DNA of 64,000 bases from SG8-4 sp964598225 (GTDB lineage Bacteria; Planctomycetota; Phycisphaerae; Sedimentisphaerales; Anaerobacaceae), in the NCBI GenBank assembly GCA_964598225.1, contig CAZRBG010000006.1, positions 62,001 to 126,000 of the forward strand. Reading direction: 5' to 3'. A program made the translations under genes and the position numbers. The notes beneath the pieces were generated by a model. The model saw only the letters and a program-made list of their open reading frames with translations, made no database searches and had not been told where the DNA came from. Positions 27,659 through 36,498 of this stretch are shown piece by piece. Every line of letters begins with the position of its first letter. The first letter of the stretch is position 1.

Positions 27659-29071
27659 ATGATCAGAAGGCTGACTTTCCCGATTGTTATTGCGATATTG
27701 ATTACTTCACCGGCAGCGCACGCCGTTTCCAAAAAGCCGAATATCATTCTGATCTTTATCGACGACATGGGCTGGGGCGATTTTTCCTGCTTTGGCAACA
27801 CGGCGGCGAAAACCCCGAACGTCGACAGGCTCGCCGAGGAGGGTCTGCGCTTCGAGCAGTTCTATGTAAACTCGCCGATATGCTCGCCTTCGCGCACGGC
27901 GATCTCGACGGGCCAATACCCGCAGCGATGGCGCATCACATCATACCTGAGCAATCGAAAGCATAACCGCAAACGCGGCATGGCACAGTGGCTCGATCCG
28001 AATGCGCCGATGCTGGCGAGGCTGCTCAAGCAGGCTGGCTACGCCACAGGGCATTTCGGCAAGTGGCACATGGGAGGCCAGCGCGACGTGGACAATGCCC
28101 CGTCAATCACCGAATACGGATTTGACGAATCACTCACCAACTTCGAGGGCATGGGACCGAAACTGCTGCCGCTTACGCTCAAGCCCGGCATGGAAAAACC
28201 AGGTCGAATTTGGGCCGGCGCCGAACGACTGGGCGATGACTACGAATGGATGCTGCGCTCGAAGATTACCGGCGGCTTCGTCGACGCGGCGATTGCCTTC
28301 ATTGATAAGGCTTCGAGAGAGAACAAGCCCTTTTATGTCAACGTCTGGCCGGACGACGTCCACAGTCCCTTCTGGCCGCCCGTCGACAAATGGGGCGACG
28401 GCAATAAACGCACTCTTTATCACGCTGTACTCGAAGCGATGGACGAGCAGTTGGGCGTGCTGTTCGACTACATAGGAAATATCGAGAGTCTCCGCTCGAA
28501 CACGCTGATCCTGGTCTGTTCGGACAACGGCCCGGAGAAAGGCGCCGGCTCGGCCGGCCCGTTTCGCGGATTCAAGACCATGCTCTATGAGGGAGGTATC
28601 CGCTCGCCGCTGGTCGTCTGGGGACCCGGTCTGATCGACGCCGAGAGCTCGGGCAGTGTTAACCGATCGTCCGTCATGGCCGCGATAGACTTGGCGCCCT
28701 CACTGCTGGATATTGCAGGGGTTGAGCCTCCGAATGGAGTCGCCTTCGATGGCCAGAATCTCGCCGAGACGCTGACGGGAGAATCGAAAGACTCGCGAGC
28801 CGGATCATTGTTCTTCAGACGCCCGCCCGACAGGCCCTCATTCTTCGGTGTGAACAATCTGCCGGACCTGGCCGTACGGAACGAACGCTGGAAGTTGCTG
28901 TGTGCATACGACGGCTCAAACCCGCAGCTATACGACCTCGACGCCGACCCGGGCGAAACGAACAACATCGCCGACTTACATCCGAAGGTTGTCCGGCGCT
29001 TGTCCGCCGAAGTCGTACAATGGCATGAATCCATGCCGGCGGACAACGGCCCGGCGTATCGCGGGCAGTGA
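27659..29071 (+). CDS. Secreted sulfatase
   Basis: 470 residues, signal peptide followed by KPNIILIFIDDMGWGDFSCFGN. Cys75 in SPICSPSRTAISTGQYP is the formylglycine site (C-x-P-S-R); GHFGKWHMGG and LILVCSDNGPEKGAG complete the active-site set. The C-terminus ends in the typical LYDLDADPGETNNIA segment. Distinct from the upstream sulfatase (different subfamily by eye), so probably acts on a different linkage of the same polymer. Ribosome site GAGAGG before ATG. Confidence 0.95.
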   Translation: MIRRLTFPIVIAILITSPAAHAVSKKPNIILIFIDDMGWGDFSCFGNTAAKTPNVDRLAEEGLRFEQFYVNSPICSPSRTAISTGQYPQRWRITSYLSNRKHNRKRGMAQWLDPNAPMLARLLKQAGYATGHFGKWHMGGQRDVDNAPSITEYGFDESLTNFEGMGPKLLPLTLKPGMEKPGRIWAGAERLGDDYEWMLRSKITGGFVDAAIAFIDKASRENKPFYVNVWPDDVHSPFWPPVDKWGDGNKRTLYHAVLEAMDEQLGVLFDYIGNIESLRSNTLILVCSDNGPEKGAGSAGPFRGFKTMLYEGGIRSPLVVWGPGLIDAESSGSVNRSSVMAAIDLAPSLLDIAGVEPPNGVAFDGQNLAETLTGESKDSRAGSLFFRRPPDRPSFFGVNNLPDLAVRNERWKLLCAYDGSNPQLYDLDADPGETNNIADLHPKVVRRLSAEVVQWHESMPADNGPAYRGQ

Positions 29072-29078
29072 GCTGCGA

Positions 29079-29384
29079 ATGCGAAAGGAATACTTATACG
29101 ATGCCATTCAAAAACAGTTAACGCTGCTCGCGGTATGTCTGGTTTCGTTCTGTCTGCCTTCTCTCACGGCGGCTGATAAAATCAAGCCGAATTCGATCTC
29201 CATACTCCTAGACGACCAAGGTTACTACGACCTCGTCTCCTACGGGGGGACGGAATTCGACACGCCCCGAATCGGCAGGATGGCGCGACGGGGCATCCGT
29301 TTCACCGACTACTACGCAGCGCGGCGCCGATATCAGGTTTCATCAATCATACTGCTAATCGGACAGTTCAACAAGCAACGTTGA
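29079..29384 (+). pseudogene. Truncated sulfatase, N-terminal fragment only
   Basis: Starts 8 nt after the preceding sulfatase and has a hydrophobic signal-like segment (LTLLAVCLVSFCLPSLTAADK) followed by NSISILLDDQGYYDLVSYGG and FDTPRIGRMARRGIRFTDYYAA, the first 70 or so residues of a sulfatase core. The similarity stops just before the expected C-x-P-S-R site, near 29320, and the frame then runs into the 3' end of the convergent htrA gene. The formylglycine site and most ligands are gone, so it cannot be active; a deletion has joined it to htrA. Confidence 0.8.
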
Positions 29385-30827
29385 CGTGTCGCCACCCTGC
29401 TGTACAAGCAGAAGCGCTACGCCTTTTTCCTTTGCTTCTACGATCGCCTCGTTGAACTCCTTCTTATTCCTGATTTTCTGTCTGTTAACCTCCTTTATCA
29501 GCATACCGGGTGCTATTCCAGCCCGAGCCGCTGCCGATCCGGAGTCGACCCGTACGACAACGACCCCGAATTCGCCCTCATATCCAAGACGCGAGGCCAA
29601 ATCATCGGTCAGATTTGTTACGGTAAATCCCAATTCCTCTTGTGTATCCGAAGGCAAACCGCCGGCGAGTTCTTCCTGCGAGGGGCGTTTTCCAAGCGTG
29701 ATATTAAATTTCCTTCGTTTCCCATCTCGAATTACGACCATATCGACTTTCGCACCGGGACTCATAAGTGCCACTCGATTGAGGAATTCATTACCTTCTT
29801 CAACAGGCTCGCCATTTAGTTCGGTGATGACATCATAAGTTTTCAATCCTGCCTTTTTAGCCGCAGAATCAGGCACAACATCATCCACCATCACACCCTT
29901 GGTGTCCCGATCGAGACCAATAGAAGCCGCCAAATCAGGTGTTACCTCCTTGAATTGAATGCCGAGGAAGCCCCGTTCGATCTCGCCGCCGGCGAGGAGT
30001 TGTTCGTAAGCATGTCCGGCCATATTAATCGGTATTGCAAAGCCGATTCCGATGTTGCCGCCTGCGCCTACGATAGCCGTGTTAATCCCAACCACTTTTC
30101 CGTCGAGATTGAGCAGCGGGCCGCCGGAATTGCCCAAGTTTATAGCCGCGTCTGTCTGAATGAAATTCTCAATACTGGCCAGGCCGAGTTGGCCTCTGCC
30201 GGTGGCGCTTACAATACCGGCGGTGACGGTATGGCTAAGGCCCAGAGGATTTCCGATTGCCAGGACCCACTCGCCGACTTCGAGGTTTTCGGAGTCGCCC
30301 AGTTCGAGGTGCGGCAAATTCTCGGCGTCGATCTTGACCACCGCGATATCCGTCGCCTCGTCGCTTCCGATAACCTTGGCTTCGAACTTTCTGCCGTCCG
30401 ACAGCTCGATATTGATCTTTTCCGCCTCGCCTACCATGTGATTGTTAGTGAAGATGTAACCGTCGGACGAGACGAGAAAACCGCTTCCTTGCGCCCTTAC
30501 CATCGGTCTTTGCTGCGGCGAGCGCTGTTCCGGCATACGCCTGCGGAAAAAGAAATCAAACATGTCATCATCGAACGGATTGTCGAAGGGACTTTGGAAC
30601 CGGCGATATTTTCTGTTGGACGGTCTTTCAACCTGGAGCGAAACAACTGCGGGCGACGCCTTCTCAGCGATTGAGGAGAACGCCTTGCCCATCTTCCGCA
30701 GAGCACTGATACTCTCGGTCTCGGCGGCGGAAACCGACAGCGGCGTCAACAGAAACAGCACGCAAATAACGCCGACTGCGAGGGGACGTGTCGGACTTGT
30801 GAGGCCTTTATACAGGTTTAACTTCAT
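29355..30827 (-). CDS. Do/DegP-family periplasmic serine protease HtrA
   Basis: 490 residues with signal peptide, trypsin-like domain and two PDZ domains. The triad is His130 (IFTNNHMVG), Asp160 (DEATDIAVVKID) and Ser234 (NLGNSGGPLLN). PDZ1 covers about 275-370 and PDZ2 about 390-490. It degrades or refolds damaged envelope proteins. A Phe/Arg/Gln-rich linker (75-110) precedes the protease domain, as in other DegP proteins. AAAGGAG ribosome site; the promoter is shared with the divergent PIN-TRAM gene region. Confidence 0.95.
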   Translation of the reverse strand: MKLNLYKGLTSPTRPLAVGVICVLFLLTPLSVSAAETESISALRKMGKAFSSIAEKASPAVVSLQVERPSNRKYRRFQSPFDNPFDDDMFDFFFRRRMPEQRSPQQRPMVRAQGSGFLVSSDGYIFTNNHMVGEAEKINIELSDGRKFEAKVIGSDEATDIAVVKIDAENLPHLELGDSENLEVGEWVLAIGNPLGLSHTVTAGIVSATGRGQLGLASIENFIQTDAAINLGNSGGPLLNLDGKVVGINTAIVGAGGNIGIGFAIPINMAGHAYEQLLAGGEIERGFLGIQFKEVTPDLAASIGLDRDTKGVMVDDVVPDSAAKKAGLKTYDVITELNGEPVEEGNEFLNRVALMSPGAKVDMVVIRDGKRRKFNITLGKRPSQEELAGGLPSDTQEELGFTVTNLTDDLASRLGYEGEFGVVVVRVDSGSAAARAGIAPGMLIKEVNRQKIRNKKEFNEAIVEAKEKGVALLLVQQGGDTSTLLVELSD

Positions 30828-30999
30828 TCTCAGACTCCTTTAATTTCAACGTACAGCGTAACATGGTGATAGTCGGCCCGGTTTCACCCGGGCAGGATTA
30901 ATACGATTCTATCGCGGCAATGTTCGCATCGTCAAAGCTTTTTTCACACCCGATTCTGCGGATGCAGCCCCGGTGTGGGGGAAAATCGATATTTCAGAA

Positions 31000-31027
31000 T
31001 TGACAACACGAGTGTTGATAATACACT
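31000..31027 (+). promoter_or_regulatory. Candidate promoter with an internal operator-like dyad
   Basis: TTGACA (31000-31005), 16-nt spacer and TACACT (31022-31027), about 70 nt before the PIN-TRAM start. A perfect 6-bp dyad CAACAC-GA-GTGTTG (31004-31017) overlaps the -35 and spacer, where a repressor could block polymerase. The regulator is unknown. Confidence 0.5.
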
Positions 31028-31098
31028 GTAAGTCACGTACGATTAACTAATTTAAGTCATAATAATATATTTGCGGCATTTTCTGAGGGGTCCATAAT

Positions 31099-32247
31099 AT
31101 GAGTTTGCTTTGGGCATTTAGAGTAATCTTTATTGTTGTCATATCGGCAGTCATCTTTGTCAGTATCACCAGCGAAGCAATCAGCAGCAGTGGGAATGAT
31201 CCCAGCTTTTGGACGGTTGCGTTGAGCGGACTGGGGATGACAGTATTTGTGTTTCTGCTTGACATATTCACACCTAAGAAGAAGCTGTCGGCTCTGGCCG
31301 GCGTATTCTTTGGCTTGCTTATCGGCGTAGTAATAAGCGGTGCCTTGGCGCCCATAGTTGACATGATGGCAGATTCATATAGTGTCGCATTGATTCCTGA
31401 GGCCGTATATGCAATTAAGTGGATTCTGGGGATATGCATCTGTTATCTTACGATAAGCATCGTTATGCGAACCAAGGATGATGTGCGCTTTGTGATCCCT
31501 TATGTTGAGTTCGCCAAGCAGACCAAGGGCGCCAGACCTCTAATTCTCGACACATCGGCGATCATCGACGGCCGGATTGTCGATCTTTGCCGGAGCAAAC
31601 TGTTCGATGCTCCGCTGGTCGTTCCCCGGTTCGTCCTCAACGAGCTGCAGCTCGTGGCCGACTCGGCGGACAAGCTCAAACGCAACCGCGGCAGGCGCGG
31701 ACTCGACATACTCAACAAGATGCAGACTGACCCGGTTATCGACGTGGAGATTGACGATTCCCTGCTGCCCGAGGTCGAGGGGGTCCGGGGGGTCGATCAA
31801 AAATTGTTGATTTTCGCCAAGGCCTTCAACGGGCGCCTTGCGACAACGGATTACAACCTCAGCAAAGTAGCCCAAGTGCGCGAGGTCGACGTCGTGAATA
31901 TAAACGATCTGGCCAATTCGCTCAAAGTCGTCGCCCTGCCCGGCGAAACACTGGAAGTCAAGATCATCAAGCCGGGCGAAGAGGCCGAGCAGGGCATCGG
32001 TTACCTCGACGACGGCACGATGATCGTGGTCGAGGGCGCCCGGAACAAGATCGGCAGGACTCTGCTGATCAGCATAACAAGCTCGCTCCAGACCTCCGCA
32101 GGCAAAATGATTTTCGGCAAATTCGAGGCGTTCGTGCAGGAAACCGGCGGCAGCCGAGACGGGGGCGGAAGCAGCAACAACCGGCGAAAATCTTCCAGAA
32201 AGACTGCAAGGTCCAACAGTTCAGGCGGCAATAGACACAGAAAATAG
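31099..32247 (+). CDS. Membrane-anchored PIN/TRAM-domain protein (YacL-like)
   Basis: 382 residues: about four N-terminal transmembrane segments (to about 125), a PIN domain starting PLILDTSAIIDGRIVDLCR with later acidic residues DQKLLIFAKAFNGRLATTDYNLSKVA, then a TRAM-like RNA-binding domain (about 285-350, LEVKIIKPGEEAEQGIGYLDDGTMIVVEGA) and a basic Ser/Arg/Lys-rich tail. PIN domains are Mg-dependent ribonucleases, so a membrane-attached RNase is expected. Family and length match bacterial PIN/TRAM proteins of the YacL type. Confidence 0.88.
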   Translation: MSLLWAFRVIFIVVISAVIFVSITSEAISSSGNDPSFWTVALSGLGMTVFVFLLDIFTPKKKLSALAGVFFGLLIGVVISGALAPIVDMMADSYSVALIPEAVYAIKWILGICICYLTISIVMRTKDDVRFVIPYVEFAKQTKGARPLILDTSAIIDGRIVDLCRSKLFDAPLVVPRFVLNELQLVADSADKLKRNRGRRGLDILNKMQTDPVIDVEIDDSLLPEVEGVRGVDQKLLIFAKAFNGRLATTDYNLSKVAQVREVDVVNINDLANSLKVVALPGETLEVKIIKPGEEAEQGIGYLDDGTMIVVEGARNKIGRTLLISITSSLQTSAGKMIFGKFEAFVQETGGSRDGGGSSNNRRKSSRKTARSNSSGGNRHRK

Positions 32248-32261
32248 CGCCACTACTAAAT

Positions 32262-32551
32262 GAGCCCTGATCGGGGAATCCAATATCGGCTACGGCGACT
32301 CGCGGCCCGGCGCCGGAAAAAGTGCTTCGTTTGCTCGCTTTGGATCGAATCCGTTCTCCACTGAGAGGAATCGTTACCGTCTGGTAGCCCGGCGGGTGGA
32401 CTGCAATCAAATTACATCTCGTATGGAAAACAACCACGTCGCTTTGCGGCGACCAATGGATTTTCTCGATCGAATTGATGTCTCCGGCCAATTTGGCAAC
32501 GAACCGAAAGTGGATATTGTCGCTGCGGTGAATGTACAGAGACTGATTGGG
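32262..32551 (-). pseudogene. Possible remnant of a WD40/TolB-like coding region
   Basis: Between two genes lies a minus-strand stretch that reads as protein over about 95 codons without an ATG: FRFVAKLAGDINSIEKIHWS, then QSDVVVFHTRCNLIAVHPPG and SKRSTFSGAGPRVAVADI. The IHWSPQSD pattern resembles a beta-propeller blade. A TAG lies directly upstream (32552-32554) and downstream it runs into the antisense of the PIN-TRAM gene. It is probably a decayed fragment; the identification is weak. Confidence 0.3.
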
Positions 32552-32601
32552 CTACTTTCATATTTCTCTTTCTCACATTGTTCTTCCGTAATCCACACTT
32601 T

Positions 32602-33321
32602 CTATTGTGATGTTTCCGGCATCTTCTTTCCGGATTTCAGGCAGCATTTTGCGAACGTTCCAATGCCCAACAGAAGCCCGGCCGCGAACAACCAGCGATA
32701 GAAGTATGCTTCGAAGCCCGGCTCTGTTATATGGAGACCGGCAATGCAAAATGACGCAACGATTGTAAGTCCCGCCGCGGCAAAGGCAAGCCAGTCACAG
32801 AGAGTCGGTCGCACCCACCGCCCGCGAGAGTCCAGATAGAGGATTACGACGGCCCATACGAGCCAGACAAGTGAGATAATGACCGGATACAACACCGGCG
32901 AGGCCCAGGTTACGGGGATCAGAAACAGTATATCCCAGTCCATAATCGCGGCGGGCCAGCCGATCAGGACCTTGAGCCAGACGTAGTAGAAAATGTCCCA
33001 GACGGCGAAGATGGTCAGAAAATATGCGAACCGCTGCTGCCAATTTCGCCCGGCCAGCCAGCATGCTGTCAGGATCAAGACCATCGTTGCCGCTTCCCTG
33101 CCGATTTCGTTTAAGAGCAGTCTTTTCAAGTGCGGCTCCTCACTGAAAAGCTTCATGGGGAAGTGGAAACCGTCCGGATGGAAGATCTGTCTGAGGTAGA
33201 CAACTACCGAAGCTTCGATGTTCGCGAAGGCGACGCCGAAGACAACAACGACGCAGAATTTGGCTATCGTTGTTCTCAAGGGCTCGCTTGGTGCAGCCGG
33301 GAGTCTCTCTTGCGATCGCAT
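32602..33321 (-). CDS. Polytopic membrane protein, unknown function
   Basis: 239 residues with about six hydrophobic helices (IAKFCVVVVFGVAFANI, AATMVLILTACWLAG, ILFLIPVTWASPVLYPVIISLVWLVWAVVILYL, LTIVASFCIAGLHI, WLFAAGLLLGIGTFA). It starts 4 nt after the end of ispG, so the two are co-transcribed. No family is recognised and no link to isoprenoid synthesis is visible. Confidence 0.72.
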   Translation of the reverse strand: MRSQERLPAAPSEPLRTTIAKFCVVVVFGVAFANIEASVVVYLRQIFHPDGFHFPMKLFSEEPHLKRLLLNEIGREAATMVLILTACWLAGRNWQQRFAYFLTIFAVWDIFYYVWLKVLIGWPAAIMDWDILFLIPVTWASPVLYPVIISLVWLVWAVVILYLDSRGRWVRPTLCDWLAFAAAGLTIVASFCIAGLHITEPGFEAYFYRWLFAAGLLLGIGTFAKCCLKSGKKMPETSQ

Positions 33322-33325
33322 CGTA

Positions 33326-34384
33326 TCACAACTTCTCCAGTTCTTTCAGCATCGCCGGGATGATTTCCTCTTCCGGCATGATAGATATCCTGCGGCCGTG
33401 GCCATAGATGTACCCTTTACCCTTCGCGGCACAAATCGCCAGGTCGGCGTCGGCCGCTTCGCCCGGGCCGTTGACAACGCAGCCCATCACGGCAACTCGC
33501 AGCGGCTTGTCAAGCTTGCGCAGGGCTTTTTCCACTCGACGGGCCAACTTGGTAACGTCGATTCCCGCCCTGGCGCAAGTGGGACAGACGATCAACTCCG
33601 GGCCGAAACGCTCGGCGAGGCCAACCGCGACGAGAATCTGTTTCGCGATTTCTGTTTCCTCAACGGGATTTCCGGCCGCGCTTACCCTGATGGTATCGCC
33701 GATACCCTCGGCCAGCAGCGTCCCCAGCGCTATCGCTGAAGGCAGCCGGGCGTCCTCGGGCAGGCCGGCGTGGGTGAGCCCCAGGTGGATGGGATAGTCG
33801 AAAGCCTCGGCCATGGCACGGTTGATCTCGATGGTTCTCACGACGTCGCTGCTCTTGGCGCTGAGAACGAGCGAAGTGAAACTGCGGTTCTCGAAAAACC
33901 GGACGTACTTTTTCGTCTCCCTAAGCATCAAAGCGGTGCGTTTGGTCGCCGGAACGGGTTTATCTTTGAGGTCTCTGATGCTCGCTTCGTTGACTCCAAC
34001 ACGAATTACGACCTTGTGCATCTTCGCCGCGTCGATGATTCTGAGGATGTCTTTGCGTTTCTTTATATTTCCCGGATTCAGCCGTATTTTGGCGGCTCCG
34101 CCTTCTATCGCTTCGATGGCTCGATCGGGACTGAAGTGAACGTCCGCGATCAGCGGAACGTCAACTTTTTGTACGATCTCTGCAAAAGCTTCGGTATCTG
34201 GCCGCCTGGGGACAGCCAGCCTCACCAGTCCGCAGCCCGCCCGAACGAGCTGCCTTATCTGCCTTACGCAACGTGTGACATCGACCGTCGGCACCTTGGT
34301 CATCGACTGAACGACCACGGGTGCGGACGAGCCGAGCTTAACTGAGCCAACCCGGACTGCTTTTGTTTTCCTGCGCTTGATCAC
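33326..34384 (-). CDS. ispG: 4-hydroxy-3-methylbut-2-enyl diphosphate synthase IspG
   Basis: 352 residues of the short bacterial IspG type. The TIM-barrel part shows VVVQSMTKVPTVDV and PLIADVHFSPDRA; the [4Fe-4S] ligands are in LIVCPTCARAGIDV (C-x2-C) and MGCVVNGPGEA. IspG is the penultimate enzyme of the MEP pathway and takes electrons from ferredoxin or flavodoxin. Length and motifs are typical. Followed closely by a membrane protein gene. Confidence 0.96.
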   Translation of the reverse strand: MIKRRKTKAVRVGSVKLGSSAPVVVQSMTKVPTVDVTRCVRQIRQLVRAGCGLVRLAVPRRPDTEAFAEIVQKVDVPLIADVHFSPDRAIEAIEGGAAKIRLNPGNIKKRKDILRIIDAAKMHKVVIRVGVNEASIRDLKDKPVPATKRTALMLRETKKYVRFFENRSFTSLVLSAKSSDVVRTIEINRAMAEAFDYPIHLGLTHAGLPEDARLPSAIALGTLLAEGIGDTIRVSAAGNPVEETEIAKQILVAVGLAERFGPELIVCPTCARAGIDVTKLARRVEKALRKLDKPLRVAVMGCVVNGPGEAADADLAICAAKGKGYIYGHGRRISIMPEEEIIPAMLKELEKL

Positions 34385-34433
34385 GCAGGGATTCTAACCG
34401 GTGCAGCAAGTACGGGCAACACAAAATCCGTTC

Positions 34434-34483
34434 GTAGTGACGCCGTAAGGCGTTGTCTTTGTATGCCCTCACGGGCACACTAC
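34434..34483. repeat. Dispersed palindromic repeat, complete copy
   Basis: TAGTGACGCCGTAAGGCGTT (34435-34454) is followed after 7 nt by TATGCCCTCACGGGCACACT and AC (34462-34483). The first half holds the inverted pair ACGCC/GGCGT, the second TGCCC/GGGCA. Related copies occur near 22041, 39836 and 45340. Confidence 0.8.
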
Positions 34484-34492
34484 AAGCTGATT

Positions 34493-35341
34493 CTACCTTA
34501 TCCTTATCGATCCGTTGTGAGTTTCGAGATACAGGCGCTTTTGGCCGGAGCCGATGGTACCGCTCAGCCTGTTTTTGCTCACTTTACCACTGACCGTTAT
34601 CGACAGATCGGTGTTTATCGAACCGTTATTGGTCTTGGCGTCGATTTTGGCTGAAAAACCGGGTGGTGGCACCAGCTCGATGCTGCCGTTATGGGTTACG
34701 ATTGAAATTTCATCGACCGGCCCGGCCGAGTCGCTATAATAGACTTTGACGCTGCCGTTATGGGTCTTCAAATCCGCATCGCCCGAAGCCTCCTCGCAAT
34801 TGATCGCTCCGTTATGCGTCTCGAGTTCGAGCGGACCCGAGACATCTTTCGTCGTCACTTTGCCGTTGTGCGTCTTTGCATCAACCCGGCCTGTTATTGC
34901 TGCGATCTTCACGGCCCCGTTGTGTGTGACAAGCTCCAGATCCGTCCGATTGGGGACTGTGGCGTCGAGACTCACGCCGACGGATTTGTTTATCAGGGGT
35001 GTTGGTTTTTCGATCTTGACAACAAGTCCGTCCGCGACGGGTTCGAGGTTGACCTCGACTTGTTCGGCAAGCTCTATGGCTTCTTGTTCGCTCATTGCCC
35101 GCGCCGTTATAGTTGCAACTACGTTGCAGTCGACCACGTCGGCGCCGTTTGCCGTGATCGACCCGTTATGGGTCACCGCGACGAGCGTCGAGCCGGGCGA
35201 CATCGGCGCCGACAAAGTAACCGTTCTTTGATGCCTGGCCTGCAAGTCGCAACCGCCGATAATCACGGCACAACCGGCAAGGAACACAGCCACACAAAGC
35301 AGACAGCTTAATGAAACCTTCGGGAAGTGATCGTTTGTCAT
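34493..35341 (-). CDS. DUF4097-like lipoprotein with eight T-H-N-G repeats
   Basis: 282 residues; signal peptide and lipobox (AVFLAGC). The mature protein carries eight near-regular repeats around VTHNGSI, KTHNGKV, ETHNGAI, KTHNGSV, VTHNGSI, KTNNGSI and ETHNGSI, spaced about 20-25 residues with one longer break. The spacing suggests a stacked beta-helix/DUF4097 fold in which each repeat is one coil. Probably a surface-exposed structural or binding protein; no enzymatic motif. AAAGGAG ribosome site. Confidence 0.82.
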   Translation of the reverse strand: MTNDHFPKVSLSCLLCVAVFLAGCAVIIGGCDLQARHQRTVTLSAPMSPGSTLVAVTHNGSITANGADVVDCNVVATITARAMSEQEAIELAEQVEVNLEPVADGLVVKIEKPTPLINKSVGVSLDATVPNRTDLELVTHNGAVKIAAITGRVDAKTHNGKVTTKDVSGPLELETHNGAINCEEASGDADLKTHNGSVKVYYSDSAGPVDEISIVTHNGSIELVPPPGFSAKIDAKTNNGSINTDLSITVSGKVSKNRLSGTIGSGQKRLYLETHNGSIRIR

Positions 35342-35501
35342 TTTTCGCTCCTTTCATATTGGTATGTTTTGCCTGGTCTCGGTCTTGAATCGCCGCGCGT
35401 TGTCATTTTACAGTCTTTCTGGACAACGAGACAGTCCCTTCATGGGTTTTTACGGCATCTTTTTTGAAATAGTCGTTGGTGGCGCCGAAATGTTTTCAGG
35501 C

Positions 35502-35553
35502 AATAGATATGGTTTTTCCCGTCGCGGAGCCGACGGGAAAAACCATATCTATT
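35502..35553. repeat. Perfect 23-bp inverted repeat (hairpin) with 6-nt loop
   Basis: Arms 35502-35524 and 35531-35553 are exact reverse complements, loop CGGAGC. The GC core CCCGTCG is preceded by a T-run and followed by an A-run, the opposite of an intrinsic terminator, and no T-tract follows. It lies in the 281-nt gap between the three discoidin-like genes and the DUF4097 gene. Confidence 0.85.
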
Positions 35554-35622
35554 ATCAGGATAGCAGGATATTAAGTTTTTACTGCAAAGGGAGCAATCCA
35601 ACAGGTCCGCATCACTCAATAC

Positions 35623-36300
35623 TCACAGCGGCCTGCCATAAACTTCCACTTCGATGTAGTGATTCAAGTTGTTCGCGTTGTTGCCGTTGCTGTAGAGTCG
35701 GATGTAGCGGCCCGCGACGCCTTTGGCGTCGATGAGCTTACCCCGGTAAGTTTCGATGTAGTAATTGTCCTCTCCGGCGCCAAGGCCGGCGGAGTTGTCG
35801 TGGTCGTTATTGTACAGCGTTCTGACGTTAGTAGTGAAGTCCGGGTCGTCGGCGGTTTGGACTATCACGTCGAAATACGCCATCGGCCGCTTGTGGTAAT
35901 GCCAGACTAACACGGCGAAAATCTGGTATTGTTCTTCGAGGTCGATAGTGATATGCTGCAAGCCTCCGCTCAGCTCTACCCAACTGCCCTCAGCGGCCTC
36001 CTTGTCGCCGTCGGTAATCATTCCAGCCCGGCCGAAGACAGGTTTGCCGCTGGTCGTTACAGGTTTGCCGAGAGCCACGTTAGTAGTCCCCTCCGGCACG
36101 AGGAAAGGTGGCGGATGGCTCGCAGCGGATTTCCCGAAATCGGCGCTTCTGACGTTTTGCGGCGTTCCGATATACGCCGGTTCCGGCAGTTCAGTCTCAA
36201 GCCGAACCGTTGCCGATTCCTGTGTTTGGTGTACGGAAACAGTTATAGCCCCGCTTACCGCAACGGCGGCGGCTATTAGTCCAATACTAAGAGTTCTCAT
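35623..36300 (-). CDS. Discoidin (F5/8 type C)-like exported protein, copy 3 of tandem array
   Basis: 225 residues from ATG 36300, which has a GGAAGGAG ribosome site. An N-terminal hydrophobic segment (LSIGLIAAAVAVSGAITV) is a signal or anchor. The domain has NVALGKPVTTSG, MITDGDKEA, HITIDLEEQYQIFAVLVWHY, NNDHDNSAGLG and RYIRLYSNGNNANNLNHYIEVEVYG, the layout of galactose-binding-like/discoidin domains that bind carbohydrate. Closest relatives are the next two genes upstream in the same array. Confidence 0.82.
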   Translation of the reverse strand: MRTLSIGLIAAAVAVSGAITVSVHQTQESATVRLETELPEPAYIGTPQNVRSADFGKSAASHPPPFLVPEGTTNVALGKPVTTSGKPVFGRAGMITDGDKEAAEGSWVELSGGLQHITIDLEEQYQIFAVLVWHYHKRPMAYFDVIVQTADDPDFTTNVRTLYNNDHDNSAGLGAGEDNYYIETYRGKLIDAKGVAGRYIRLYSNGNNANNLNHYIEVEVYGRPL

Positions 36301-36498
36301 GATCGTTCTCCTTCCTTCGCTTCCGAAATCAAGCTTCATCTTTCCAAAAAGCGTTTGAAACACATTCGTACGGCAGCAAAGCAACCAACCGTTACAACTA
36401 CTTTCTACGATTACAGGCGTGCTTTGATTCGGACAAAATTGTATTTAGACTGGATTTTTTCTGCGGAACCGAGAAGACAAAAAGCCCGGCAGGGTACG

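Noticed and set aside
35502..35553. Hairpin as intrinsic terminator
   Set aside because: The T-run precedes and the A-run follows the GC core on both strands, and no T-tract follows the stem.
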